From assembly GCF_030848805.1 (NCBI RefSeq), contig NC_092363.1:8883922-8947921 (forward strand): 64,000 bases of DNA, written 5' to 3'. This DNA comes from Temnothorax longispinosus. Its lineage: Eukaryota > Arthropoda > Insecta > Hymenoptera > Formicidae. Both the position numbers and the translations under genes were made by a program. This document shows positions 21,490 to 30,404 of the stretch, piece by piece. The notes beneath the pieces were generated by a model, which was given only the letters and a program-made list of their open reading frames with translations, had not been told where the DNA came from and did not search any database. Position 1 is the stretch's first letter; the number at the start of each line of letters is the position of its first letter.

Positions 21490-22020
21490 TCAGGCTGGTT
21501 TTCCCCGCGACTTCTCCTTGATCCACCGTACTGAGCCATCCCCGTTAAAGCGGATGTGCCACCGTCGATTCCCGAGCGTGGGCTTGTACTGCCGGGCGAC
21601 GTGGCATGCGAAGTGGGGTACGTCTACTATTATCCCGGGCTCGACCTGGACCGGGATCGGCGGTGGCGGCAACGGTCCCATTACCCTTGCCGGCTGCAGG
21701 GTTGGCCGCGGGCGTCGGGGGGCCTCGATTAGCGGTCGGGGTCGTCGTGGTGGTGGCGGCGGTGTAGCCAGCAGCCAGGCTTGTTTGGCCCTGTTGGCTG
21801 CGTCGGACCGTTGGATGATCGTGCCAACCCGTGGCACGGCCTTCGGCTGAGTCGGTCCGGCTGGCGGCGGTGGTGGCCCCGTGTCGGGCTCGCCCCTGTA
21901 CAGGGTGGCTCATCCTCGGTTGATTCCGGGGTTGGCCGGGTCGTATTCCTCGTCTTCGCCGAGGATTTTGGCGATCTCGGTAAGGATGTCGGGAGCGGTT
22001 GCCGGTGTTTCGTCCGTCAT
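21490..22020 (-). pseudogene. Third ORF of the gypsy element (proline-rich, unknown)
   Basis: A frame starting MTDETPATAPDILTEI at 22018-22020 runs for about 175 residues to 21490, interrupted by one TGA (21910-21912). It is acidic at the start, then has long proline runs (PPPPPAGP, PPPPPRRPRP), then a more ordered tail with FACHVARQYKPT and a WHIRFNGDGSVRWIKEK motif. It has no signal peptide or transmembrane segment, so it does not look like an envelope gene. It lies between integrase and the polypurine tract, where ordinary gypsy elements have little or nothing. Function unknown. Confidence 0.55.
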
Positions 22021-22104
22021 GTCTCTCGATATTCTGACGATCGGCGCTCTCTTCCCCCGTCGCGTCGGGGCTCATTGCGCTTGTTTTTGTTTTCCGGCTA
22101 ATGT

Positions 22105-25049
22105 TTAGGTCGCGGTAGGTCGTCGTCGCGTAACAATATTCGGTTCGTCGGCGTTGACGTTTGGACGCACGTTTCCCGGCGGGGTACGTTTGAACGGCGG
22201 TAACGGCCGGTGCAAGCGCGTTTCCCCCCCCAGGTCTGGATCAGGCACGGCGGGTGGTATATCGGCCGGGGCGCGTTTTAGATCTTGCACGTGCACCTGC
22301 CGGTACCACTTTCCCGAGCGGCTACGGAGATCCACAATGACAGGCGAGATGATACGGCGAATCTCTAGCGGGCCGATAAACTTCGGCGCGAGCTTTGCGT
22401 TAAACGCCGCGCTTTTGTTGGACAGCGGGCGGTCCCGCTTCCACACCCATTCCCCAATTCTCGGTCTCCATTCTCGGCGGCGGAGGTTGTAGTGTTTCTC
22501 CTGGTGCTGAAACGCGCGCGCCAACTGGATTTTTACGAGTTCGCATGCCTCGGTCAGGTGGCGGTGGAGTGTCGACGGCGGGATCGTTGCGCGGCGCGTT
22601 TTCCCCGGGGCGTCGTAATTCGCGGCCGTGGTTCAGGTACGCGGGCGTGTAGCCGGTCGCGTCGTGTGTCGCGGTGTTGTACGCGAACTGGAGCTCGGGT
22701 AGGTTTTCGTCCCAGGCTTTGTGCCTCTTTGCGTATTGCGCGATCATTGTCTTAATTACGCGATTCGTGCGCTCCACAGGGTTGCAGTGGGGCGCGTATG
22801 CCGGCGTGAATCGGTGATGAATCCCGCACTCGTCTAGCAACAGTAGCAACTTTGCGAATTGTTTCGATTTTAACTGGGTGCCATTATCCGACAGGATTTC
22901 GTCCGGGCATCTATGACGGAGGATAATGGCTTCCGTGATAGATTTTACGATGGCCGGCGCGGTGGCTCGTTGCAGCGGTCGGAGCTCGACCCATTTCGTG
23001 AATCGGTCTTGCATATTTAAGAGCCATACGTGGCCGGCGGCGGATCGCGGGAGCGGACCGACGAGGTCAATGGTGACCTGCTGCCAAGGGTGGTTGAGGG
23101 TGGTCGGGTGCAACTGGCCGGGCGGTTTCTCCTGCGCGACTTTGTGCGCCAGGCATGTCGGGCATTCCCTTACGTAACGGGCGATATCGCGGAACATGCC
23201 GGGCCAGTAATAGCGGAGCGCGACTCTCGCGATCGTCTTAGCGATCCCCAGGTGGCCGGCGGTGGGTGCGTCGTGGTACCGTTCGAGGATCGTGGCGCGC
23301 TGGTCCTTCGGGACGCACTCCTTCCATTGTTTGCCCGCCGGAGTGTCTTTAAAGTCCAGGCTGTGGAGCACGTGCTTCCACAGCCGTCCGTGATCGATTC
23401 GGAAGTCGGGTACTTCGTGCGGAGTGGCTTCGGTCGCGTGCCACATACGCGTGTACCACGGGCATTTCGGTGCGGAAATGCTGAGGCTTTCGGGTTGCCT
23501 TGACAGCGCGTCGGCCACCTTGTTGAGGGTCCCTTTACGGTACTTGATGTCGAAATCGAACTGTAGCAATTCAAACGCCCACCTCCCCAGCCGGCCGGAC
23601 GGCGATTCTATCTTTTGCAGCCATTTTAAAGATTGGTGATCTGTAATCACCGTGAACCGGTATCCTTCGAGGTACCCGCGCATTCGCCTGATGCCCCATA
23701 TCACCGCGAGGCACTCTAATTCGGTGGCGCTGTAACTACGCTCGGCGCTATTCAGGGTGCGGCTGGCGTACGCGATCACGCGCTCTCCCTCGGGAAAATA
23801 CTGCGTCAGCACGGCTCCGAGGCCGGTGGTGCTGGCGTCGGTCTGCAGGTAGAATTGGCGCGTGAAGTCGGGGCAAGCGAGCACCGGAGCGGTCGTCAGG
23901 ACCCTTTTCAGCGTCTCGAACGCGGCCTGCTCGGTTTCCCCCCAGGTCCACCGCGCCTGTTTGCGGGTCAACGCGGTGAGCGGCGTGGCGAGGGTTGCGA
24001 AGTCTTTAACGAACCGGCGGTACCAGGACGCGATCCCCAGAAATTGCCGGACCTGACGGACGTTCTGCGGGGCGGGCCAGTTCGCGACGGCGCTGACCTT
24101 TTCAGGGTCGGTCCGAATACCGTCGCGGTCGATGATGTGGCCGAGATATTTAATTCGGTTGACGCAGAACCGGCACTTTTCGGGGTTGATCCGCAGGCTG
24201 GCCTCGCGGAGCCGGCGGAACACTTCGCGCATGATCCTTATGTGTTCCTCGAAAGTTTCGCTGATGATGATTATGTCATCCAGGTAGACGAACACGTATG
24301 GCTCCAACTCGGGGCTTAACACGGTGTCGAGCAAGCGCTGAAACGTGGCCGGCGCCGAATGTAACCCGAACGGCATTACGGTGAATTGCATTAAGCCTTT
24401 TCCCGGGACGATAAAAGCGGTTACGGGCCGGCTTTCCGGTGAGAGCGGCACCTGCCAATACCCGTTTTTTAAATCAAGGGTCGTTAGGTATCGGGCCCCC
24501 CGGAGTTTATCGAGGGTCGCGGTGATCTGGGGCAACGGGTAGGCGTCCTTTTCGGTCACGTCGTTCACCTGGCGAAAATCGATGCAAAACCGCGGTTTGC
24601 CGTCCTTTCCGCACGATGACGACCGGCGAGCTCCAGGCGCTGTGCGAGGGTTCGATGACTCCGTCGCGGAGCATTTTGTCGACCTCGGCGTCGATGATAG
24701 CTTGCATCGCGGGGTTGCGTGGCCGATACCGTTGTTTAATCGGACGGTCTGTCTTTACGCGGATAACGTGCTCGGCACGGTCGGTGGGGCCCCGCACGGC
24801 TTCGAATTGCGCCAGTTCGTCGGCCAAAAAACGGCGGAGGCGTTCGTCCTCCGGCTGCGCGCCCCCCTCGGGTAGGTGCTCTACGGCGGCGGTCCGCGTC
24901 TCCGTGTTCGGTGCGGTCGGGGACGGTATGGCGAAGTCTAATTTCATCCATAAGTCGACGTCGAGGAGCATGTCGTACTCGAGCGTTGGCATGATTTGAA
25001 ATTTATGCCAGAACATCCTCCCTTGTATGGTTATTGGAAACGTTATCAA
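22105..25049 (-). pseudogene. Gypsy pol: reverse transcriptase, RNase H, integrase (frameshifted)
   Basis: Three overlapping frames (25049-24507, 24568-22400, 22524-22105) cover the polyprotein. RT shows the PLPQI start, LDLKNGYWQVPL, MPFGLHSAPATFQ and the VYLDD active site. RNase H follows with QTDASTTGLG, ELECLAVIWG and ITDHQSLKWL. Integrase has the H-x3-H...CPTC zinc finger and the D, D, E residues around ITIDLVGPLPR, LSDNGTQ and NPVERTNR. A C-terminal GPY/F-like segment (LAPKFIGPLEIR) ends the region. Frameshifts at about 24540 and 22450-22520 mean this copy is inactive in cis. The RT-RH-IN order is that of Ty3/gypsy. Confidence 0.92.
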
Positions 25050-25077
25050 GCCCGGAACGGTGGTGCTTGACCCGTCG

Positions 25078-25470
25078 CACAGTGGGCCAAAACGGCAATC
25101 TAGCTGGACAAAAGTCGATTTTCGAAGATTAATATTTCTTAAAATAAACGATTATATTTTTAAGAAAGATATCTGATAGTTTATTTTCTACAAAATATTT
25201 ACTATTTACACTTGTAGTTGTGTTATAACAATCATTTGAATACGTCGTATAAATGTCATCTCGCAAAACGTTAAATCATTACTTTAGCAGCGCTTGAGAA
25301 AGAAAGAAGTATTCTGCTTATATTGAAGAATATTAAAACTTCAAATTAGATAAATATAGAGAAAGGTATATATTTTTAAATTTTATTAACAAATTTTAAT
25401 AATTGTTTTTTAATAATAGCGGTATTTTAAGTCAAACATGGCCGATTTTTAATTATAAAATTTTCAGCGA
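25078..25470. mobile_element. AT-rich insertion between protease and RT of the gypsy element
   Basis: About 390 bp of very AT-rich DNA breaks an otherwise GC-rich pol reading frame; the protein sense resumes on both sides. One end reads CAGTGGGCCAAAACGGCAAT, which looks like a Tc1/mariner-type terminus; the other end does not match it clearly. Class uncertain. Confidence 0.5.
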
Positions 25471-26695
25471 GGTATGTACACGCGCCCGTCGACCGGTTGG
25501 ATCGGAAAATCACGGGCGAGCCTATCGGCGGTGCGTGCGTTTACGAACGCCTCGGATCCGGTATCTAGTAAGGCGTCGACTGGCTGTTTGGCTACCATGA
25601 CGGTTAGGAACGGGCGCGGTTTGTATACTATTCGGAGGACCGGGGGACGGCCGCTTTTTCCCCGGCCCGAGCGGCATTTCCCGGCGGCGGGTGGCAATCT
25701 TTGGTGAAAACGCCATCCCGGCCGCACTGCGAGCAAAACCGGCGCGGCGGTCGTCGGCAATCAAAGCGGGTGTGACCCCGCTGTTTGCACCGCCAGCAGC
25801 ATTCGCGACGGTCGTAAGTTGCGGCGGCGACCGCGGGTTTCGGCGTGATGACTTGGCGGGCGCGCGTCTGTTCCTCGATGTGTTCGAACTCTTCCGCCAG
25901 GCGCAGAATGTCTCGGGTGCGGATTACCGTGTCGCGGCGAATATACATCTGGTACCGCGGATGCATATTATTGTACAACGCCTCGATTTGGTCGTCTTCC
26001 GCGAATCCGGTGGCCCGCCGCATCATCGTGAGCATTTCGGTCGCGAATTTCCGGTATGGCTCGTCCGGTTTCTGCAAGCGTGTCTAGATTTCGCGGACTA
26101 GCGTGGCGCGATACCGGCGCGGCAGGTAATATTCGCGAAAGTCGGCGCAAAAGTCCTCCCACCCCTGCCAGTTGGGGCGGTTGTTCCTGCACCAGAGAAG
26201 CGCGTCGCCCCGGAGTAATTCGGGTAGCCCCATTAGTAATTGCGCGCCGGAATAGTTATAGGCGTCTTTCAGCTCCTCGAGCCGCTCGAGGAAGGTCACC
26301 GGGTCTTTCCCGTCGAAGTGGCACCCCCATTTGCGTATCTGATCCATGACCTGGGCGGGGGTCTCGCTGGGCCGGTCATTCGCGGTCGGGCGAAAGGGTA
26401 CGAACGGCGACATCATTGCCGGTGGCGTGTGAAAGGGCACGTTCGGCGATAGCGGTGGGCGTGTGTCGATCGCCGGTATGCGTAGGTTTTCGGGCGGGTG
26501 CACGGAAATCAGGGGTGCATCGTGCGGCGGGTTGCCCCCCGCGACGGTGGACGGCACCGTTTCCGGGTGTTCGGTTACGTACGCGCTCAGGTGTTGGCGC
26601 AGCTCGTCGACCGAGCCGTCGGGGTCCAGTTCGAGCTTGTCGAGCTCCGCGCTCAGCTGGCTTTTCGCCAATTTATATATCCACGATTTCGGCAT
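25471..26695 (-). pseudogene. Gypsy gag and protease
   Basis: Gag starts MPKSWIYKLAKSQLSAELD at 26693-26695. It has a proline-rich middle, the capsid-like segment around WCRNNRPNWQGWEDFCADFR, one in-frame TAG (26084-26086), then a zinc knuckle CWRCKQRGHTRFDC and a second, CSQCGRDGVFTKDC, in which the His is replaced. The protease lies in the next frame, with the active site VDALLDTGSEAF. The protease end is cut by the AT-rich insertion at 25470. Confidence 0.88.
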
Positions 26696-26736
26696 GCTGT
26701 CTCTTGATTACTGTCTCTCGGAACGGATCAAAACGG

Positions 26737-26754
26737 TCCCTGTTCGGGCGCCAT
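26737..26754 (-). other. Primer-binding site, tRNA-Lys type
   Basis: The plus strand reads TCCCTGTTCGGGCGCCA directly before the LTR end. The minus-strand PBS TGGCGCCCGAACAGGGA matches the 3' end of tRNA-Lys. Confidence 0.85.
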
Positions 26755-27921
26755 GTAACGGCCTAACTTTGTCATCGAACGCGGACTAGTTCGCTGGGAC
26801 GGGAGTTCGATTGAAAGGCCCAGAGACAATAAACAGTGTGATTGCATGCGAAATAATTTATTCGGTCTTAGTCTACAAAATGATGTAAGCGCGGTATGTT
26901 ACAACGGTGTGGTAGTGCGGGCGCACTCGGCGCGACGCGGTGCGATAGCGGAAACGCGGTATTACAATAGCTTACGGACTCGGTATATTACAACGGTGTG
27001 ATAGTGCAGGCGCACTCGGCGCGACGCGGTGCGATAGTAGAAACGCGGTATTACAATCGCGTACGGATATTACAACGGTATGATAGTGCAGGCGCACTCG
27101 GCGCGACGCGGTGCGATAGCGGGACGCGGTATTACAATAGCCTACGGACTCGGTATGTTACAACGGCGGGATAGTGCAGGCGCATTCGGTGCGACGCGGT
27201 GCGATAGCGGAAGGATATTGCTTACGGAGGTATATTACTATGCTCGGTATATTGCAACGGCAGGATAACGCGGTATTACAATCGGTGGATAGCGCACGCG
27301 GGACCGCGTAGTGTATAAGCGTAGGATTTCCAGAGCCCCGGGGCGGCGGCAGCGAGAGCCCTCGTTGCGAGGCCGAGCGCGCTCGACCCCGCGTAACCGT
27401 GCCTTCGGGGTTAGTTCTGAGGGAGTGCGGGAACACCTGAGAGCCCTCAGTCGAGGCTCGGAGCACCGGACCTCGTTGGTGTGTTCCCTAGGAGTCGGGA
27501 TAGATTTCGTCCGGAATAGCGGTACGCTGGATATTAGACGAAGTGTCTTTCTCTCGCCGGAGCGTCGGTTTATATACCCGCCCGGCGCGGCGGGTTCGCT
27601 AGGAGCGGCCGATCGTCGCGCTGTGGTGGGGCGGCGCGGCGCCGCGCTCGTTCTCGGTGCGGCTCGGCTTCCGTCGTTGCTCGTCGGGAGGCACCGGTGC
27701 CGCGCTTGGCCCGCGCCAAGAAGACTAGAGACAAGAAGACTAGAGACCAGGAGACCGAACTCCAGTGGTGGGGGTGAGTCAAAATGTGGTCCGGCGCTGT
27801 TCGCAGTATGGTCGCCGGCCAATTCATGAACTACGCTACGTGCTGGATAAGTTCGAATCTTTACGTCGTTTGTTCTCTAGTCTTCTTGTTTGTTGCAAAC
27901 CGTTTAAAACAAAGTGAAATC

Positions 27922-28584
27922 ATGTCTAAAGTGTGTTGCATTGTGAATTGTGAGAGTAAATGTCCCAATTTGGATTCGAATAAAAGGACGCTATTTGGAT
28001 TTCCGAAGGTAAGTGTATTTGATTGAAATAAAAATGAATAACAATCATTTTCTCAAGAACATACAATCAGTTTGATTTTTTCACTTTTCAGGATTCTCAT
28101 GAAAATCAAATCTGGATAGATAAGATTTCTCCGTTTTTGAGTAAGGGAAACGCTACTCGAAAATATTTACGTATTTGCGATAAACATTTCAAGGACAACG
28201 ATGTTGAGCGGACTTTTCGAACTGTCTTGAAAGATGGAACAATAAACGAAATACCACGTGAAAAATTTAAATTGAATCAAGGTAGTGTACCATGTATTTT
28301 CGATGTACATCAAGATAATTTTGAAGAAGAGTCCATTGATGCAGGAGGCGAAAGTTTATGTGTAAGTTGAAAATCGTTATAAATTATGCTTTGAAAATAT
28401 ATTCCCGTTCATTGGATGTCAAGAACATAAGGGAGCGTTGACAAAACGAGTGATTCATTATTATACATTAAGCAGAGCACATATTCTCAGTAAAACTTAC
28501 AATAAAATATATGATGAGAAGAAAGTGGAGATGCAAAAACATCGAAAACAATCAAAACTTGGTGGAAAATCTGCAAAAAAATAA
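27922..28584 (+). pseudogene. THAP domain plus C-terminal tail of a P-like transposase
   Basis: Exon 1 is 27922-28008 (MSKVCCIVNCESKCPN, C-x4-C of the THAP finger) and exon 2 begins at 28092 after a CAG acceptor, completing the finger with the W and the RICDKHFKDNDVE motif (C-x2-H). Near 28370 the coding sense jumps to FENIFPFIGCQEHKG and TKRVIHYYTLSRAH, a P/THAP9 C-terminal motif that aligns with the tail in element B. A stop follows at 28582-28584. The catalytic core is deleted. The THAP finger looks intact and could act as a DNA-binding repressor of full elements (inference by analogy to KP). Confidence 0.78.
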
Positions 28585-28806
28585 AAACAAGTGTTCGATA
28601 AAAAAAAGACTGAATAAAAGTTATGTTATTAAAGTTATAATATATATTTAAAGTTATGTAAAAATATAAGGAGATAAATATAAAGGAAAAACCATAATTT
28701 TATTTAAAAAAAATTACATTGCATTTTACACATCCAATATCAATAAACATTTTTATGTACAATTTAGCTGTTCCGAGGAAGCTATTATCAATTTCATTAC
28801 AAAAAT

Positions 28807-29172
28807 TTATATGCTTTGAAAAACCAAGAGTTTATCAATACAATTCAAACTTTCAACAATATCTCTCACTGATTCTGGCTCAGGTATTAGCCACTTTATA
28901 TGGTTTTGTTTAAAATATATCTCTCCGTTCATGTTCGAATCAATGATCATATTTAATTTTATAGTATAATCATTCTCTGCTTTAGCAAATATTATGCGGT
29001 GATCTTGCACAACAAATCCCCAACTTTCATGTGGCAACTGAATGAGTTTTGCATTCTTTCGTAGATATTGAAATAGATAATTTTTGCATGTCTTTGCAAT
29101 CCTGTAGTCGCCGTGTATTTCGCAACCTGCTTTTACGAATCTTTCCTCAATTTCTTCTCGATATTCGCCCAT
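28807..29172 (-). CDS. Convergent accessory ORF of P element A (121 aa, unknown)
   Basis: A minus-strand ORF facing the THAP gene, starting MGEYREEIEERFVKAG. Its frame is open upstream to a TAG acceptor at 29206, and an in-phase open exon with donor GTAAGT at 29337-29342 could extend it (…LADVNTEFNFDV). The protein is hydrophilic with no signal or membrane segment. Shared with the element B ORF at 15181-15465: F-x-YLRKN-x2-LIQLP-x3-SW, E-N-DYTIK, EIYF and a closing IDKLL. The family is not recognised. Its promoter would lie in the right terminal repeat, which is nearly the same sequence as the one in front of the THAP gene. Confidence 0.55.
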   Translation of the reverse strand: MGEYREEIEERFVKAGCEIHGDYRIAKTCKNYLFQYLRKNAKLIQLPHESWGFVVQDHRIIFAKAENDYTIKLNMIIDSNMNGEIYFKQNHIKWLIPEPESVRDIVESLNCIDKLLVFQSI

Positions 29173-29705
29173 GGTTGCATCAATTACTTTTCCAGACTCA
29201 GTGCCCTATGCAAAAAAATTCAATTGATTATATTTTACAACACAGAATATCGTATTTTTTTTATCACTTGTTTTATCCAAAAAAAGTTTCCTATGTGAAC
29301 TTTGTCGTTCCTAAGTATCATATATTATTTATTAAAACTTACGACATCAAAATTAAATTCAGTGTTTACATCTGCCAAGATGCCAAGCTGATGTTCTTGG
29401 TTATGTTGCACGAAGCTCTTGCACCATCTTGCACCGGAAATCCAGCACGCCGTAGTTCATGAATTGGCCGGCGACCATACTGCGAACAGCGCCGGACCAC
29501 ATTTTGACTCACCCCCACCACTGAAATTTTAAGGAGTTCGGTCTCCTGGTCTCTAGTCTTCTTGGCCCGCGCACACGGTGTGTTTGAGTAAGATTAAAAT
29601 GTGGGCGCACCGCGCCCTGGTCTTCGCCCGACTGATCGTCGGTCGGGCGGCATCCGGCGGTTGTTAGCCGGGAACGATGCTTGGCGCCCGGGGTGCATCG
29701 TTACA

Positions 29706-30139
29706 ATATATAGAAAAAACGTTATTCATTAATATAATATGCGATAGCTATTAAGGCGTATGGCATAATAAAAAGCGCGGGGAAACTGCATTTGTTAACC
29801 AACAAAAGTTCTCTAATCGATGTCTTACAGAGATTTCTTGAAGATAACTTACAAAAGATGTCTTTAAAAAGCACTTTTTAACATCTCAAAAAAGTCATTT
29901 TGAAAAAGTGCTCCGAAAGTCATCTTTTTTTAACGATAACTTTAGATTGAATCTAAAAGATATCAATTGGACAACTTTTCTAAGTGACAAAAAGTCATCT
30001 TTTAAAGGTGCTCTGAAAGTTATCTCTTACATGCAAAGTATCAAAAAGATGTCAATTTTACAGCTTTAGGAAAATCTTAAAGAGCTCTCAAGAAAGATGA
30101 GTTTTAAGTCCTCCAAAAATTCATCTGGTGTTTATTGGG
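29706..30139. repeat. Right subterminal word array of the CCCAG transposon
   Basis: After about 80 bp of plain AT-rich sequence following the gypsy LTR, words like AAAAGATGTC, AAAGTCATCT, AAGTGCTC and GAAAGTTATCT recur until the terminus at 30139. These words are shared with the left array at 8678-8930. No coding. Confidence 0.6.
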
Positions 30140-30357
30140 CATCGACATATTATAGTATGGACTGCGCACAGGTATAGAAAAATATGACCGGCGACTGACA
30201 CCGGTGGAAGAAAAGAGATAGCGACTAGTAGAGGTCAAGCTGTCTTTTTCTATCCAGTGCGTACAGACAAAGAGGGAACAAGGTAGAAGTCAACTCTACC
30301 GGACACTTTTTGAAGGCTTTCATATAGGAATCGCGTAGTCCATACTATATGTCGATG
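30140..30357. mobile_element. Second-level MITE with 8-bp duplication GTAGAACC
   Basis: Its first two bases (CA) are at 8676-8677 and the rest at 30142-30357 because the CCCAG transposon inserted after base 2. The ends CATCGACATA and TATGTCGATG continue as AGTATGGACT against AGTCCATACT. The target duplication GTAGAACC is at 8668-8675 and 30358-30365. An 8-bp duplication with CA termini fits the P or hAT superfamilies; no transposase is present. Confidence 0.75.
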
Positions 30358-30404
30358 GTAGAACCGGCCTAAGCGCGTAATATTATTTAATATTAAATAA
30401 TATT

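Larger units (their letters stand above)
27717..29564 (+). mobile_element. P-superfamily element A, internally deleted (1.85 kb)
   Basis: Inverted ends of about 110 bp begin CAAGAAGACTAGAGAC; the left end has a 15-bp duplication of this start. The target duplication GCCCGCGC is perfect (27709-27716, 29565-29572). It carries a two-exon THAP N-terminus joined directly to a transposase C-terminal tail, and a convergent minus-strand ORF. The structure recalls KP-type deletion derivatives of the Drosophila P element. Confidence 0.87.
20338..29705 (-). mobile_element. Ty3/gypsy LTR retrotransposon (minus strand) with P element A in its 5' LTR
   Basis: The order on the minus strand is 5' LTR (29705-26755, interrupted), PBS, gag, protease, RT-RNase H-integrase, a third ORF, polypurine tract and 3' LTR (21395-20338). 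The two LTRs differ at only a few bases over several hundred, so insertion was recent. The outer 33 bp of the 3' LTR (TGTAACGGCC...) are missing, so no target duplication can be read. The coding part has one premature TAG in gag, a frameshift in pol and a 0.4 kb AT-rich insertion at 25078-25470. Confidence 0.92.
26755..29705 (-). repeat. 5' LTR of the gypsy element, interrupted by P element A
   Basis: Starts TGTAACGGCCTAAC and ends GCATCGTTACA. The LTR parts are 26755-27716 and 29565-29705, separated by the insertion. The tandem units (starts near 26899, 26990, 27071, 27162) differ in order and number from the other LTR. Confidence 0.88.
8678..30139 (-). mobile_element. 21.5 kb CACTA-like transposon with CCCAG termini and two genes
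   Basis: The left end is CCCAGTAAACAAAAGG and the right end, on the minus strand, CCCAATAAACACCAG. Both ends carry GCTCTTTAAGATT 30-50 bp inside and repeated AAAGATGTC/AAAGTCATC-like words. A 2-bp CA flanks each end (8676-8677, 30140-30141). Inside, on the minus strand, are a CACTA/EnSpm-like transposase (17553-19781) and a DUF4806-type gene (9487-16940). The remaining length comes from later insertions: a foldback, MITEs, P element B and a gypsy element with P element A. That the two genes belong to one transposon is an inference from shared strand and from the terminal pair enclosing both. Confidence 0.65.
8521..30369. mobile_element. Outermost MITE of the 21.8 kb nest (interrupted)
   Basis: The left part is 8521-8675 and the right stub 30358-30369. 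The left end GGGCCGGTCTACAATCGG pairs with the right end ATTGTAGAACCGGCC when the intervening insertions are removed, and both sides carry TAA (8518-8520 and 30370-30372). It is the outer shell into which the MITE at 30142-30357 inserted. Confidence 0.7.

Noticed and set aside
20784..22108. Long GC-rich open frames on both strands in and next to the gypsy LTR
   Set aside because: They overlap in several frames, follow the GC-rich composition, fall within the LTR or opposite pol/ORF3, and show no family motif.
8676..30141. Reading the 8678-30139 interval as independent transposon pieces rather than one element
   Set aside because: The CA duplication at both ends lies at the same base of the disrupted MITE, whose two parts and GTAGAACC duplication close when the interval is removed. 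A single insertion is the simpler reading.
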